From an uncultured Verrucomicrobia subdivision 3 bacterium (GTDB lineage Bacteria; Verrucomicrobiota; Verrucomicrobiia; Limisphaerales; UBA11358), in the NCBI GenBank assembly GCA_903872345.1, contig CAIQKM010000068.1, positions 62,001 through 126,000 of the forward strand: DNA of 64,000 nt, written 5' to 3'. Positions 8,517-17,116 of the stretch are shown here, piece by piece. Numbering within the stretch: the stretch's first letter is position 1; every line of letters begins with the position of its first letter. A program made the position numbers and the translations under genes. The notes under the pieces are model-generated. The model searched no databases and was not told where the DNA came from. It saw only the letters and a program-made list of their open reading frames with translations.

Positions 8517-9518
8517 ATGGCACACAAGCCTCGCGCACGCTTTACGCTGCATTGGATGCCGCTCCTGCTGGCGCTAACCATCGCCCTCACCGCCGCCGCC
8601 CGCCCCTGGCCTGACCGCGTGTTCGCCCCGTACATGTATATCGGCTCCGGCGACGAATTCAAAATCACCCAATGCCATGAACTCACCGGCCAGGCCTATT
8701 ACACCCTCGCCTTCATCATCGCCGACAAACAAAACCATCCCGCCTGGGATGGCCGGTTCGACATGGAGCAAGCTGTCTATGCCAGCGAAATCAAGGGCAT
8801 CCGCCGCCGGGGCGGCGATGTCATCGTTTCCTTCGGCGGCGCCGACGGACGGGAAATCGCCCGGGTGGAAACCAATGCCGCCGCCTTGCAATCGGCCTAC
8901 CAAACCGTCATCAACCGCTACCACCTCACCTGGCTCGATTTCGACATCGAAGGCAAAGCCTTGAAAGAAGACCGGATCAACGAATTGCGCAACACCGTCC
9001 TCGCCCGTTTGCAGGCCAAAAAACCGGACCTGCGAATTTCCTACACCCTCCCGGTCGATCCCCACGGCATACCAGCCAGCGGCCTAAAACTGCTCGCCGA
9101 TGCCACCGCCAAAGGCGTAAAGGTTTATTCCGCCAATGTGATGACCATGGATTACGACCCAGAATTTCTGCGCGGCAAAACCATGGCCGACGTTTCCATT
9201 GCCAGCGCCCTCAAGGCCCGGGAGCAATGCCTCACGATTGATCCCGCCATCCGAATCGGGCTCACCCCCATGATCGGCCAAAACGATGAGAAAAGTGAAA
9301 TCTTCACCCAACGCGATGCCCGGGAACTGCTCGCGTGGGCCAAAACCCAGCCTTGGGTCGCCAGCCTTTCCTTCTGGTCCAGCAACCGCGACGCCGGCAA
9401 ATCCGTCGGCTCTCCCACCGGCAACACCTCGAGCGGCATGACGCAAAAACCCTGGGAATACACCCTGCTTTTCAAAACCTTCACCAAGCTTCGGGAAAAA
9501 GAAACGATGAAGCCATAA
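8517..9518 (+). CDS. Secreted glycoside hydrolase family 18-like protein
   Basis: A 333-residue protein with an N-terminal signal peptide (about 1-28, hydrophobic core MPLLLALTIALTAAA). It has a TIM-barrel pattern of a bacterial chitinase-like GH18 enzyme: SFGG (residues 105-108) and the catalytic DxDxE as LDFDIEG (D141, D143, E145, with E145 the predicted acid). Later barrel strands include VMTMDYD and the WSSNRD segment. The predicted role is hydrolysis of chitin, chitooligosaccharides or a related N-acetylglucosamine polymer outside the cytoplasm. No carbohydrate-binding module is visible. It stands alone between two repeat-bearing gaps. Confidence 0.85.
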   Translation: MAHKPRARFTLHWMPLLLALTIALTAAARPWPDRVFAPYMYIGSGDEFKITQCHELTGQAYYTLAFIIADKQNHPAWDGRFDMEQAVYASEIKGIRRRGGDVIVSFGGADGREIARVETNAAALQSAYQTVINRYHLTWLDFDIEGKALKEDRINELRNTVLARLQAKKPDLRISYTLPVDPHGIPASGLKLLADATAKGVKVYSANVMTMDYDPEFLRGKTMADVSIASALKAREQCLTIDPAIRIGLTPMIGQNDEKSEIFTQRDARELLAWAKTQPWVASLSFWSSNRDAGKSVGSPTGNTSSGMTQKPWEYTLLFKTFTKLREKETMKP

Positions 9519-9870
9519 ACAAAGTTTCCAGTCTCTGCCCGGACAATTACACGAGCGATGTCGAAATTTATCATTCTGTCCCTTCCGTCATTCTGTAAAA
9601 AACTCTCCCCGGCGCTTTCATTTCCCAACCATGTGCCATATTTACTGCGTTTGGTGTTTACATGGCAAACTCACCGCCACGACCAGATTCGCGCCCTCAT
9701 TAGCCCGGTGGACATGCCAGCGGATCCCCGAACCACGCTCCGCCACTTGCAACGCATTGCCGATGCAAAACGTCACCACCCCGCAGCCAGCCGAATCCCA
9801 AAACTTCACGGCTTTAACCGTTGAAATCAGGAAGTCAAATTAATCCTCAACTAACGGACGTCAACGCGTC
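9519..9870. other. Intergenic region without recognisable genes
   Basis: The gap lies between convergent genes (GH18-like plus, topoisomerase minus). A stretch around 9657-9710 (TTTACATGGCAAACTC, then CCGCCACGACCA) resembles 61612-61650 (TTTACATGGTAAGCTTTCCG), which hints at another low-copy repeat. No terminator with a T-run was found. Confidence 0.35.
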
Positions 9871-11988
9871 CTACGTAAACAATATCTTTGTCGTCGCTTC
9901 TTTCTCATCCCAGCCGCGCGTGGGGGCGTCGGTTACGGAGGAGATGTCCTTGATGGAAATTTGCCGGCCCAGGGTCTTGGGCGTCTTTACTTCCACCTGG
10001 CTCGGATCGCAGGTTTGCTGGGAGATTTTCTGGTGCGCGGCGGGCTTGTAGCGGACGTAGAGGATCTTCGGTGTTTCCGGCGCGAAATACAGGATGCGCG
10101 ATTTTTCCGGGATACACGAATACACCTTGTTCATGATGGTGCCCCCGAAGGTAAAGCGCTTCAGATAGCTGGCATCGCGGTCGGTGTAGGCGCAGGTGAA
10201 GACGCGGTCGCGCTCCGGCAGCGCGCAGAAGATGAGGTCCTGCCCGATGAACAGTTTCTCCGGCAGCTCGATCACCTTGTAAGTGCCGTCCTTGAAGACC
10301 AGCAAGAGCTTGTCGAACTTCGTGCACTCCAGCTTAAATTCCTCGCCGTTGGCCTTGTAGCCCACGTAGCCGCTCTCGCGGTCGTAGCTCACTTTGAAGG
10401 CCTTGAACGCCACCGCCTTCACGTCCACTTCCTCGTGGCGGGAGGACTTTGTGGTCAGGCGCGGATAAATGGGACGATACTTCGCCAGCAATTCCTCCAA
10501 GTGCCCGATTACATACTTGGTCAGGTTCTTGAGATTCTTGCGCACCTCTTCGAGTTCCGCCTTGGTCTTCTCCATCTCCTCGCGATGCTTGTTGATGTCG
10601 AAGAGCGAAATCCGGCGGATTCGCACCTGCAGCAGTTTTTCCACGTCCGCGTCCACGAGGTCGCGGATGAGTTCCTTTTTGAACGGCTTGAAACCTTCGT
10701 AAACGGCGGCGATCACCAGCTCGTTCGTCTTGCACTGCTCGATTTTTTTGTAGATGCGCTCTTCGATGAAGATGCGTTCCAGCGTGCGGTAATGCAGTTC
10801 ATCCAGCAGTTGCTTCTCGCGCAAATCCAGTTCGCGCTTGAGGATGGCCACGAGCTGGGTGGTGTTTTCCTGCAACACCTCGCTCACGGTCAGTTCCACC
10901 GGCCGGTTGTCCTTGATGACGATGATGCGGCTGGAAATGGAAACTTCGCAATCCGTGAACGCGTACAGCGCATCCACCATCTTCTCCGCATCCACGCCGG
11001 ACGGACAGCGAATCTCGATCTCGGCCGTCTCGGAGGTGAAATCGTTGATGGATTTGACCTTCAGCTTGCCCTTGCGCACCGCGTCCTCGATGGAGGCGGT
11101 AAGCGACTCCGTGGTGGTGGTCGGTGGAATCTCCGTGATGACCACGGTGGATTCGTCCTTCACCTTGATGCGCGCGCGCACCTTCACCGAGCCCTTGCCA
11201 TCCTGATAATCCCGCGCGTCCATCAGACCGCCTGTTTGAAAATCCGGCAGGCACTTGAACGGCTGTTTCTTGAGAATCGCGATCTGCGCCTCCAGCAACT
11301 CCGGAAAATTGTGCGGCAGAATGCGCGCGCTCAGGCCGACCGCGATGCCTTCCGTGCCCAGCATCAACGTCAGCGGCAGTTTGCACGGCAGCGTCACGGG
11401 CTCCTTGTTGGTGCCGTCATAGCTGGGCACAAACTCGGTGATCTGGTCGTTGAAGACCTCGGTGCGCGCCAGCTCGGTGAGCCGGCATTCGATGTAACGG
11501 GTGGCGGCGGCGGGGTCGCCCGTGAAAATGTTGCCGTAGTTCCCCTGCCCTTCAATGAGGTACCGCTTGTTCGCCAGCACCACGAGCGCATCGCCAATGG
11601 AGGCGTCGCCGTGCGGATGGTACTGCATGGTGTGACCGACAATGTTGGCCACCTTGATGAACTTGCCGGAATCCTTTTCGTGCAAGGCCCAGAGCACACG
11701 CCGCTGCACCGGCTTCAATCCGTCCGCCAGATTGGGAATGGCGCGGTCACGGATGACGTAGCTGGCGTAATCAAGGAACCCGCGATCCACCCGTGTATGC
11801 AGGCCGGGCTCGAGTTTGCGGGGGTCAAACGGCTTGTGGACGACGGCCGCGACCGTTTCGGCCACGACATGGTCGGCACCGCCGGCTACCGCCGGTGTTT
11901 CGGATGTTCCCGGGGCGGGTTCACCGGGCTGGCCGCCAATGGGCAGTTCCGGTTGACCGTCAGGAGTATTATTCTTCTCAGTGCTCAT
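9871..11988 (-). CDS. parC: DNA topoisomerase IV/gyrase subunit A
   Basis: A 705-residue type IIA topoisomerase A subunit. The breakage-reunion domain carries VDRGFLDYASYVIRDRAIP (68-86), GLKPVQRR (90-97), the HPHGDASI helix (124-131) and the catalytic tyrosine in AATRYIE (Y165). Then follow a coiled-coil tower (about 375-520) and a degenerate beta-pinwheel. No clear GyrA-box (QRRGGKG-like) is visible in the C-terminal domain, which argues for ParC over GyrA. The first 55 residues are a low-complexity Pro/Gly-rich tail. It acts with an ATPase B subunit, which is not in this window. leuD lies upstream, with a 30-bp inverted repeat between the genes. Confidence 0.9.
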   Translation of the reverse strand: MSTEKNNTPDGQPELPIGGQPGEPAPGTSETPAVAGGADHVVAETVAAVVHKPFDPRKLEPGLHTRVDRGFLDYASYVIRDRAIPNLADGLKPVQRRVLWALHEKDSGKFIKVANIVGHTMQYHPHGDASIGDALVVLANKRYLIEGQGNYGNIFTGDPAAATRYIECRLTELARTEVFNDQITEFVPSYDGTNKEPVTLPCKLPLTLMLGTEGIAVGLSARILPHNFPELLEAQIAILKKQPFKCLPDFQTGGLMDARDYQDGKGSVKVRARIKVKDESTVVITEIPPTTTTESLTASIEDAVRKGKLKVKSINDFTSETAEIEIRCPSGVDAEKMVDALYAFTDCEVSISSRIIVIKDNRPVELTVSEVLQENTTQLVAILKRELDLREKQLLDELHYRTLERIFIEERIYKKIEQCKTNELVIAAVYEGFKPFKKELIRDLVDADVEKLLQVRIRRISLFDINKHREEMEKTKAELEEVRKNLKNLTKYVIGHLEELLAKYRPIYPRLTTKSSRHEEVDVKAVAFKAFKVSYDRESGYVGYKANGEEFKLECTKFDKLLLVFKDGTYKVIELPEKLFIGQDLIFCALPERDRVFTCAYTDRDASYLKRFTFGGTIMNKVYSCIPEKSRILYFAPETPKILYVRYKPAAHQKISQQTCDPSQVEVKTPKTLGRQISIKDISSVTDAPTRGWDEKEATTKILFT

Positions 11989-12015
11989 GAGCAGGGGGAA
12001 GTTAACAAATCGTCA

Positions 12016-12045
12016 TCAATAAATACGCACGCGCGTATTTATTGA
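12016..12045. promoter_or_regulatory. Perfect 13-bp inverted repeat between leuD and parC
   Basis: Arms TCAATAAATACGC (12016-12028) and GCGTATTTATTGA (12033-12045) are perfectly complementary around ACGC. The right arm overlaps the leuD stop codon, and the repeat ends 28 bp upstream of the parC ATG. There is no T-run, so it is not a standard terminator. Its length and symmetry fit either an RNA hairpin at the leuD 3' end or a binding site for a dimeric regulator in front of parC. Confidence 0.55.
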
Positions 12046-12590
12046 CTGGCAATCATGCCGGACTGGCGGGCGTAGTTGAACAGGCCGCCGGCATCCACCA
12101 CGGGGCGGACGTCGCCGAGCGGCTTGAAGGAATACACCTTGCCGGTCGCCTCGACTTTGACGGTCGCGGCGTCCAGATCCACCGTCACCACGTCGCCGGT
12201 CTTGATGAGATCCACGAGGCGTTCGGTGATTTCGCAGGGATACAGTTCGCCGGTGGCCACGCAGTTGCGGAAGAAAATGCGCGCGAAACTTTCAGCCAGC
12301 ACAATGCGGCAGTTGGCGGAACCCATGGCAATGGGCGCGTGTTCGCGGGAACTGCCGCAGCCGAAATTGCGGCCGGCCAGCACGATCGGATAGTCGCTGT
12401 CCAACTGGCCTTCCTTCACGTAGCGGGTCGGGTAAAGCGATTCGGGCAGGCCGCACAGGGCGTAGCTGCCGAGCTTCTCGTATTCCTCGGCGATGGTGGG
12501 AACGAGATTCAGGTATTGCGCGGGAATGATCTGATCCGTGTCAATGTTGTCGCGCACCACAAAAACCGGTCCGGTAAAAACAGATTGCAT
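12039..12590 (-). CDS. leuD: 3-isopropylmalate dehydratase small subunit
   Basis: A 183-residue LeuD, the swivel-domain subunit that with LeuC isomerises 2- to 3-isopropylmalate in leucine synthesis. Visible motifs are DNIDTDQIIPAQYL (near residues 13-26), GRNFGCGSSREHAP (about 72-85) and the C-terminal GGLFNYARQ. The start at 12590 matches family alignments; the open frame extends to 12683. The Fe-S subunit LeuC is not adjacent on either side. parC follows after 50 bp in the same direction. Confidence 0.93.
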   Translation of the reverse strand: MQSVFTGPVFVVRDNIDTDQIIPAQYLNLVPTIAEEYEKLGSYALCGLPESLYPTRYVKEGQLDSDYPIVLAGRNFGCGSSREHAPIAMGSANCRIVLAESFARIFFRNCVATGELYPCEITERLVDLIKTGDVVTVDLDAATVKVEATGKVYSFKPLGDVRPVVDAGGLFNYARQSGMIASQ

Positions 12591-12689
12591 CCCTGAAATG
12601 TGCCGCGAATGGGCGCACTTTTCAATGAGATTTAAACGGGAAACCGGCTGCCCGGAGGCCGGATGCTGGCTGGGGGTAAACATTAAATG

Positions 12690-13075
12690 TCGGGTTTGCC
12701 TTGATTTGGCTTGATGAGGCTTGATTGCTGGGGTTTTTGCCTTGATTGCATATGAGAAAATAGCGGGCTCGGGTTCCGGATCTCGGATTTCGGGGCGTGG
12801 TGGGTGACGGATGTTGGCATGGCGCTACGGCTGGCAGGTTTGGTCATTGCTGCGCCCGGAGACGGGCGCGCTCCGGAATTTTGGCGTTTGCCTTGATGAG
12901 GCACGATTAGCCTTGATTTGCCTTGATTGCTGGGGGGGGTTAACACAAAGGCTAAATGCTGAAGGCTAAAGGCTAAATTATTAATGTGGTTGCCGGTGAC
13001 CATAAAAAACCGCGTCTGCCTTGATTTGGCTTGATGAGGCTTGATTACTGGGGTTTTTGCCTTGATTGGCGGTTC
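12690..13075 (-). repeat. Composite AATCAAGGCA-type repeat block, copy 1
   Basis: Read on the minus strand, this block consists of scattered AATCAAGGCA/AATCAAGCC units, CCCCAGCAATCAAG junctions and a core CGGCAACCACATTAATAATT followed by TAGCCTTTAGCCTT. The same order and near-identical core occur on the plus strand at 61735-61905. Because most of it is free of stop codons it yields a 135-codon open frame (12683-13090) that I do not consider a gene. It fills much of the 1.1-kb gene-free stretch after leuD's upstream end. Confidence 0.75.
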
Positions 13076-13399
13076 GCGGAAGGCGGCCATGCAGATGCAA
13101 TGCAGGCAATCGAGACGGGCGTCATCCCAGAACCGAGGTATAGGGGTAACGCGGCAGAGTGGCGACTGGGCCCGGCTCTTGCGGTCGGGCGGTTTTCACC
13201 GGCCAAAGGCGGAACGCCGATGGCGAATGTCATAGTATTGGTGGGCCGGGCTTTGGTAACCATGTGTACTACTCCGGATGGAATATAACACAGGTTCGGG
13301 AAAGTCAAATGGGGGTTTTGAGGGTGGATGCCTGATTTGAAATTCTTCACCAAAGGCGAAGTTTGTGCGGCCTCGCAGGGCAGGATGGATGGGGAATGG

Positions 13400-13505
13400 C
13401 AAAGTGATGGAACGGGCCTTCAGCCCTTTTGTGATATGCGGGACAATACCTGGGGCGTTGCCCCAGGCTGGTATAGGTTGGGCCGTTGGCCCACGATTTT
13501 CGCCA
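13400..13505. repeat. REP-type palindromic repeat, unit 1
   Basis: The unit has a head GGAACGGGCCTTCAGCCCTT, then the palindrome CCTGGGGCGTTGCCCCAGG at 13449-13467, CTGGTAT and a second short palindrome GGGCCGTTGGCCC. It is in the same orientation as units 3 and 5 and opposite to units 2 and 4. It flanks the transposase gene at 13719-14171. Confidence 0.8.
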
Positions 13506-13581
13506 TGCCACAAGTAGTCAGTAGTCCGGTAATTTGCGTTGGCGCTGGTAAAAAGGACCGACGTTCGGTGGGATCGCCTCT

Positions 13582-13680
13582 GTAAGCGCCAACGGCGCGG
13601 CCTCATACCAGCCTGGGGCAACGCCCCAGGTATCGTGCCACCATATTTCTCCCCAAGCGCCAACGGCGCGCCCTATCGCG
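13582..13680. repeat. REP-type palindromic repeat, unit 2
   Basis: CCTGGGGCAACGCCCCAGG lies at 13612-13630, preceded by GCGCCAACGGCGCGG and CATACCAG and followed by a second GCGCCAACGGCGCG at 13657-13670. It is inverted relative to unit 1 and sits directly downstream of the transposase stop. Confidence 0.8.
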
Positions 13681-13718
13681 CCGACGGAGATTTTGGATTG
13701 GACGTTTCGATCAAGGCT

Positions 13719-14171
13719 TCAATCCCACACATATGCCTCATCATATTCCACCCCGTATTTCTTGAGGAACATGCGAAACTCTTCCTGGAACGTACGCGTG
13801 CGATGATGTTCTTCCTGCTGATCAATGTAGGTGCAGAGCGCCCTCAAATCTGTCGGTCCAACCGAAAAGCAACCATAACCCCGTTGCCATGAAAACGCAT
13901 CGAGGTCGGGTGATTGCGCCTTCAACCATTTAGATGACGAGGTTTTCAGGTCTTCCACGAGTTTGGCAATGGTCAGGGTACGCGATAACCGGATGGCCAG
14001 ATGAACATGGTCGGCCACGCCACCGACACGGTAGCATTCGCACCCTGCGTTGCGAGCCACGGTTGCAAGGTAGGCATGCAATTGGGGCCGAATGTTAGCG
14101 CCGACCAGTGGACGCCGATCTTTGGTGCTGAAGATAACGTGAATGACGACAAGGCTTAATGATTGTGCCAT
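13719..14171 (-). CDS. REP-associated tyrosine transposase (RAYT), IS200/IS605 TnpA-like
   Basis: A 150-residue Y1 transposase-like single-strand endonuclease. It has the HUH motif as ADHVHL (H55, H57), the conserved VIFSTKDRRP start (12-21) and the catalytic tyrosine in a YIDQQEEHH helix (Y115). This YIxxQxxHH signature is typical of RAYTs, not mobile IS200. The start at MAQSLSLV (14171) is chosen because the upstream extension lacks similarity. Five REP palindromes lie within 750 bp on both sides, the classical arrangement in which a RAYT mobilises or maintains REP sequences. The gene looks intact. Confidence 0.9.
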   Translation of the reverse strand: MAQSLSLVVIHVIFSTKDRRPLVGANIRPQLHAYLATVARNAGCECYRVGGVADHVHLAIRLSRTLTIAKLVEDLKTSSSKWLKAQSPDLDAFSWQRGYGCFSVGPTDLRALCTYIDQQEEHHRTRTFQEEFRMFLKKYGVEYDEAYVWD

Positions 14172-14270
14172 GTCGCAGAATATGACCAAAGGCCCGGCTA
14201 ATTCCAACCCCTATCATTTGAGACCAACCGATTTTCTCAGGCACCAAACATGGGATCCATCGTGGTGACG

Positions 14271-14365
14271 CGGTGATGGAACGGGCTTTCAGCCCTTGCG
14301 ATGTACGCGACCGGGTACCTGGGGCGTTGCCCCAGGCTGGTATAAAGCCGCGCCGTTGGCGCTCA
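14271..14365. repeat. REP-type palindromic repeat, unit 3
   Basis: Head GGAACGGGCTTTCAGCCCTT, spacer GCGATGTACGCGACCGGGTA, palindrome CCTGGGGCGTTGCCCCAGG at 14318-14336, tail CTGGTATAAAGCCGCGCCGT. It is nearly identical to unit 5 (14603-14692) and lies upstream of the transposase gene. Confidence 0.85.
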
Positions 14366-14461
14366 CAGAGGCGTGTCACCAAACGTCATTCCTTTATGAT
14401 GACGATATGTCTTAAAACCGCGCATCTCAACCGCGCATCTCATTTATTGCAGCTAGGCGAA

Positions 14462-14552
14462 AATTGTGGGCCAACGGCCCAACCCATACCAGCCTGGGGC
14501 AACGCCCCAGGTTACGTAAACACCACATTCTCCCAAGCGCCAACGGCGCGCC
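14462..14552. repeat. REP-type palindromic repeat, unit 4
   Basis: GGGCCAACGGCCCAACCCAT leads to CCTGGGGCAACGCCCCAGG at 14493-14511 and a further GCGCCAACGGCGCG at about 14537-14550. The orientation is opposite to units 3 and 5, so units 3-4 and 4-5 form inverted pairs able to fold as long hairpins. Confidence 0.85.
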
Positions 14553-14602
14553 CCATCCTTATGGCAAAAGTACGGGGTGGGATGATGAATGGTGGCGCGG
14601 CG

Positions 14603-14692
14603 ATGGAACGGGCTTTCAGCCCTTGCGATGTACGCGACCGGGTACCTGGGGCGTTGCCCCAGGCTGGTATGAGGCCGCGCCGTTGGCGCTAT
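14603..14692. repeat. REP-type palindromic repeat, unit 5
   Basis: Head GGAACGGGCTTTCAGCCCTT and palindrome CCTGGGGCGTTGCCCCAGG at 14645-14663. The whole unit is almost the same as unit 3, indicating recent duplication. Together with unit 4 it fills the gene-free stretch between the transposase and the lipoprotein gene. Confidence 0.85.
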
Positions 14693-14766
14693 CACATGGC
14701 GTGCAGTTTTGTATTCACCGAAACAGACGTTCGCATCAATCACCCGCCAAGCCACCAGAACTAATT

Positions 14767-15240
14767 TTAATCAGTTTCACACAGGTAAATCGTATGCCTG
14801 ACAGCGTCCACCCAGAGATCAAAGGGCTGGCCGGTGGCACAGTGGCGTTGGTAGCCGTTGGTAATGGCTCCGGGATTCCACCAGGGCATGGGCGCAAATT
14901 GTGGAAATTCTGGCATAGCAAGCGCCGATGGAAGGGAAGCGGAGGAATAGTGGTTTGTTTCCCGGGTGGCCTTGTCATGGTCGGCAAGCAATGCCGCCAC
15001 CGCCGTATCCAATTCATTCGAAGCAACCGTAAACCTGACCAGAAACTGGTGCTCTTGCATGCCACCGGCGTGGAATAGATAGAAAATATCGGTCGTGGAG
15101 GCGGGAAATGGCACCGATGAAACCCACTCATTCGTGCGGGCGGCCGCCAGCGACAGCGGTTGATCCGACCGGTGCAAGGTCTCATCCAAACCGCACCCGG
15201 CGAACATCATACAAATGCAACTTAAAATCAAACGGCGCAT
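14767..15240 (-). CDS. Hypothetical lipoprotein
   Basis: A 157-residue protein with a clear lipoprotein signal: basic start MRR, hydrophobic core and the lipobox FAGC (C16). The mature part begins GLDETLHRSD and contains two segments rich in aromatic residues and Pro (PEFPQFAPMPWWNPGA, about 113-128). I do not recognise a family. It is separated from rplS by a strong terminator and from the RAYT region by repeats, so it is probably monocistronic. Confidence 0.65.
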   Translation of the reverse strand: MRRLILSCICMMFAGCGLDETLHRSDQPLSLAAARTNEWVSSVPFPASTTDIFYLFHAGGMQEHQFLVRFTVASNELDTAVAALLADHDKATRETNHYSSASLPSALAMPEFPQFAPMPWWNPGAITNGYQRHCATGQPFDLWVDAVRHTIYLCETD

Positions 15241-15265
15241 ACGGCCGCAAAGCTACCGCCCAAAA

Positions 15266-15295
15266 ACAAAAAAGGCGAGGCCGGAGCCTCGCCTT
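15266..15295 (-). terminator. Intrinsic terminator of the rpsP-rplS operon
   Basis: A perfect stem AAGGCGAGGC/GCCTCGCCTT (15272-15281 with 15286-15295) has loop CGGA on the plus strand. On the minus strand it is followed by a T-run (TTTTTTG, 15273-15266). It lies 21 bp downstream of the rplS stop and ends the ribosomal operon. Confidence 0.88.
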
Positions 15296-15315
15296 GGAAA
15301 AATGACGTGCGCGGA

Positions 15316-15681
15316 TTACTTCTTGGCCGCAACTTCGCGTTCCTTGACCAAGGTCGCGCCCTTGCCGATGCGCTTGCGCAGGTAGGTGAGCTTGGCGCGG
15401 CGGACGGAGCCGTGGCGCTCGATCTCGATCTTGTCCACGCGGGGCGAATGGATGGGGAACACGCGTTCCACGCCTTCGCCGTAGCTGATGCGGCGGACGG
15501 TGAACGTTTCGTTCAGACCAGTGCCGCGCTTGCCGATGACGACGCCCGCGAAAATCTGGATACGTTCCTTGTCGCCTTCGACGACCTTGGTGTGGACGCG
15601 GATGCTGTCGCCCACGTTAAAATTGGCGTCGTCTTTGCGAAACTGCGCCGATTCAATTTTTTTCAACAATGCCTGGTTCAT
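15316..15681 (-). CDS. rplS: 50S ribosomal protein L19
   Basis: A 121-residue L19. It starts [13 protein letters not shown] and carries the [20 protein letters not shown] block (23-42), [20 protein letters not shown] (44-63) and [20 protein letters not shown] (78-97). L19 sits at the 30S-50S interface. It is the last gene of the rpsP operon, 75 bp after trmD, and is followed by the terminator. Confidence 0.98.
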   Translation of the reverse strand: MNQALLKKIESAQFRKDDANFNVGDSIRVHTKVVEGDKERIQIFAGVVIGKRGTGLNETFTVRRISYGEGVERVFPIHSPRVDKIEIERHGSVRRAKLTYLRKRIGKGATLVKEREVAAKK

Positions 15682-15756
15682 AAATCAATTTCTCGTTTAA
15701 ATTTTCACCGCCGGTCCGGCTGACGATTCCGTCAGTCCATTCCGTAAATTTTCATT

Positions 15757-16425
15757 TCACTGCAACATATCCGGCCGCCGCTGCTGCGTCCGCTGCCGCG
15801 CCTGTTCGCGCCGCCATTTTTCAATCTCCGCATGGTTGCCGGAGAGCAGCATGTCCGGGACTTTCATCCCGCGAAATTCCGCCGGCCGCGTGTATTGCGG
15901 ATATTCGAGCAACCCGGCGCTGAACGATTCGTCGTGCGAACTTTCATCGTCGCCGAGCACACCGGGCAGCAGCCGCGTGACCGCGTCCACCACCACCATT
16001 GCAGGCAATGCGCCGTTGGTCAGCACATAATCGCCAATGGACAGCTCGTCATCCACCAGCACTTCCCGCACCCGTTCGTCCACGCCTTCGTAATGGCCGG
16101 TGACAAACAGCAAATCTTCCTCTTTCGCCAGCTCGCGCGCAATGCTTTGCTCAAACTTCCGGCCGGACGGCGAGAGCAGGATCACCCGCGTTTTTTCGCG
16201 GCTGAGGGCCTCGATCGCCTCAAACAGCGGCTCCGGCTTGAGCAACATGCCCGGTCCGCCGCCAAACGGCCGGTCATCCACCGTGCGATGCCGGTCATGC
16301 GTCCAGGTCCGCAGGTCGTGGATGTTCAAATCCAGCAACCCCTTCTGGCGCGCACGCTTGATGATGCTTTCATCCAGCGGCCCGGCAAACATGCCCGGGA
16401 AAAGGGTCAGCACGTCAATTTTCAT
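15757..16425 (-). CDS. trmD: tRNA (guanine37-N1)-methyltransferase TrmD
   Basis: A 222-residue SPOUT methyltransferase that makes m1G37 in tRNAs using SAM and prevents +1 frameshifting. It starts [13 protein letters not shown] and has the [16 protein letters not shown] loop (about 56-71), [14 protein letters not shown] (104-117) and the trefoil-knot [15 protein letters not shown] (126-140). The C-terminal DNA/RNA-binding helix is short but present. The start at 16425 is chosen over the upstream open frame because of homology. It lies 19 bp after the KH-protein gene, with no rimM between them. Confidence 0.97.
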   Translation of the reverse strand: MKIDVLTLFPGMFAGPLDESIIKRARQKGLLDLNIHDLRTWTHDRHRTVDDRPFGGGPGMLLKPEPLFEAIEALSREKTRVILLSPSGRKFEQSIARELAKEEDLLFVTGHYEGVDERVREVLVDDELSIGDYVLTNGALPAMVVVDAVTRLLPGVLGDDESSHDESFSAGLLEYPQYTRPAEFRGMKVPDMLLSGNHAEIEKWRREQARQRTQQRRPDMLQ

Positions 16426-16444
16426 CCGTGCCTTGCACGCCAGC

Positions 16445-16690
16445 TCACTTGGCCGGCGCGTCTTCGACGATTTCCAGCGAACAACGCACACCCTTTTTGG
16501 CGCTGCCCGCGAGGAGCAGCGACCGGATGGCGTTAATCGTCACGCCCTGGCGTCCGATAATCTTGCCGACATCGGACGGTTCCAGGCGCAATTCATACAC
16601 GGTCGAACCCGCGCGTTCCACCGGGGTGACGGTCACCGCTTCGGGGTGTTGCACGAGTCCTTTGACCACGTATTCCAGGAACTCCTGCAT
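16445..16690 (-). CDS. khpA: KH-domain RNA-binding protein (KhpA/YlqC type)
   Basis: An 81-residue single type-II KH domain. [19 protein letters not shown] leads to the GxxG RNA-binding loop GKIIGRQG (42-49) and the following helix [10 protein letters not shown]. Such proteins bind structured RNA and in Gram-positives act with KhpB in cell-envelope control. Here the gene sits between rpsP (8-bp gap) and trmD (19-bp gap), the slot that is often followed by rimM; rimM is missing. Confidence 0.92.
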   Translation of the reverse strand: MQEFLEYVVKGLVQHPEAVTVTPVERAGSTVYELRLEPSDVGKIIGRQGVTINAIRSLLLAGSAKKGVRCSLEIVEDAPAK

Positions 16691-16698
16691 GGCGAAAA

Positions 16699-16953
16699 TC
16701 AGGCTGCGGGAGCCGCTTTGACCGCCTTCTTGATGAAGCTGGCCACGGTGTCGCTCGGCTGGGCGCCCTTGCTGAGCCAATATTGGGCGCGATCCAGCTT
16801 AATGGTGAAGTTTTCACCCTGCTTGAGCGGGTGATAAACCCCGAGTTCTTCAATGAACTTACCATCACGGGGGCTGCGGCTGTCGGCCACCACAATACGG
16901 AACACCGGGGTGTTCTTGGTGCCAACACGTTTCATGCGAATTTTTACTGACAT
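16699..16953 (-). CDS. rpsP: 30S ribosomal protein S16
   Basis: An 84-residue S16 starting [20 protein letters not shown] and containing [18 protein letters not shown] (21-38) and the [17 protein letters not shown] segment (54-70). It is the first gene of the operon; a promoter lies directly upstream (16975-17003), leaving a leader of roughly 15 nt. Confidence 0.98.
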   Translation of the reverse strand: MSVKIRMKRVGTKNTPVFRIVVADSRSPRDGKFIEELGVYHPLKQGENFTIKLDRAQYWLSKGAQPSDTVASFIKKAVKAAPAA

Positions 16954-16974
16954 AATTTCTTCAAAAGAGCGTGG

Positions 16975-17003
16975 AGATTACCGATTGAACCACCGGTTTG
17001 CAA
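16975..17003 (-). promoter_or_regulatory. Sigma-70-like promoter of the rpsP operon
   Basis: On the minus strand TTGCAA (17003-16998) and TAATCT (16980-16975) are separated by exactly 17 bp. The predicted start point near 16968 is about 15 nt before the rpsP ATG, with a weak GAAG Shine-Dalgarno element. Confidence 0.6.
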
Positions 17004-17116
17004 GCTTTGTTTTTTGCAATCTTAACGCGCGTTTGAGGAAGGTACCAGACCGCCATGCCCTTGGCTAGAACGGATAATGGTAATTGTGAAATAAAACTGC
17101 ATAATGGTGTGACGAA

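Noticed and set aside
9961-12045. 694-codon plus-strand frame opposite parC
   Set aside because: Shadow of a clear type II topoisomerase gene; translation has no recognisable motif.
12683-13090. 135-codon frame with TGNHINNLAFSL shared with 61.8 kb
   Set aside because: Peptide similarity reflects DNA-level repeat conservation (AATTTAGCC etc.); no start signals and the two copies do not share a full frame.
14273-14764. Open frames over the REP units
   Set aside because: Translations such as ERAFSPCDVRDRVPGALPQAG are REP sequences read through, not genes.
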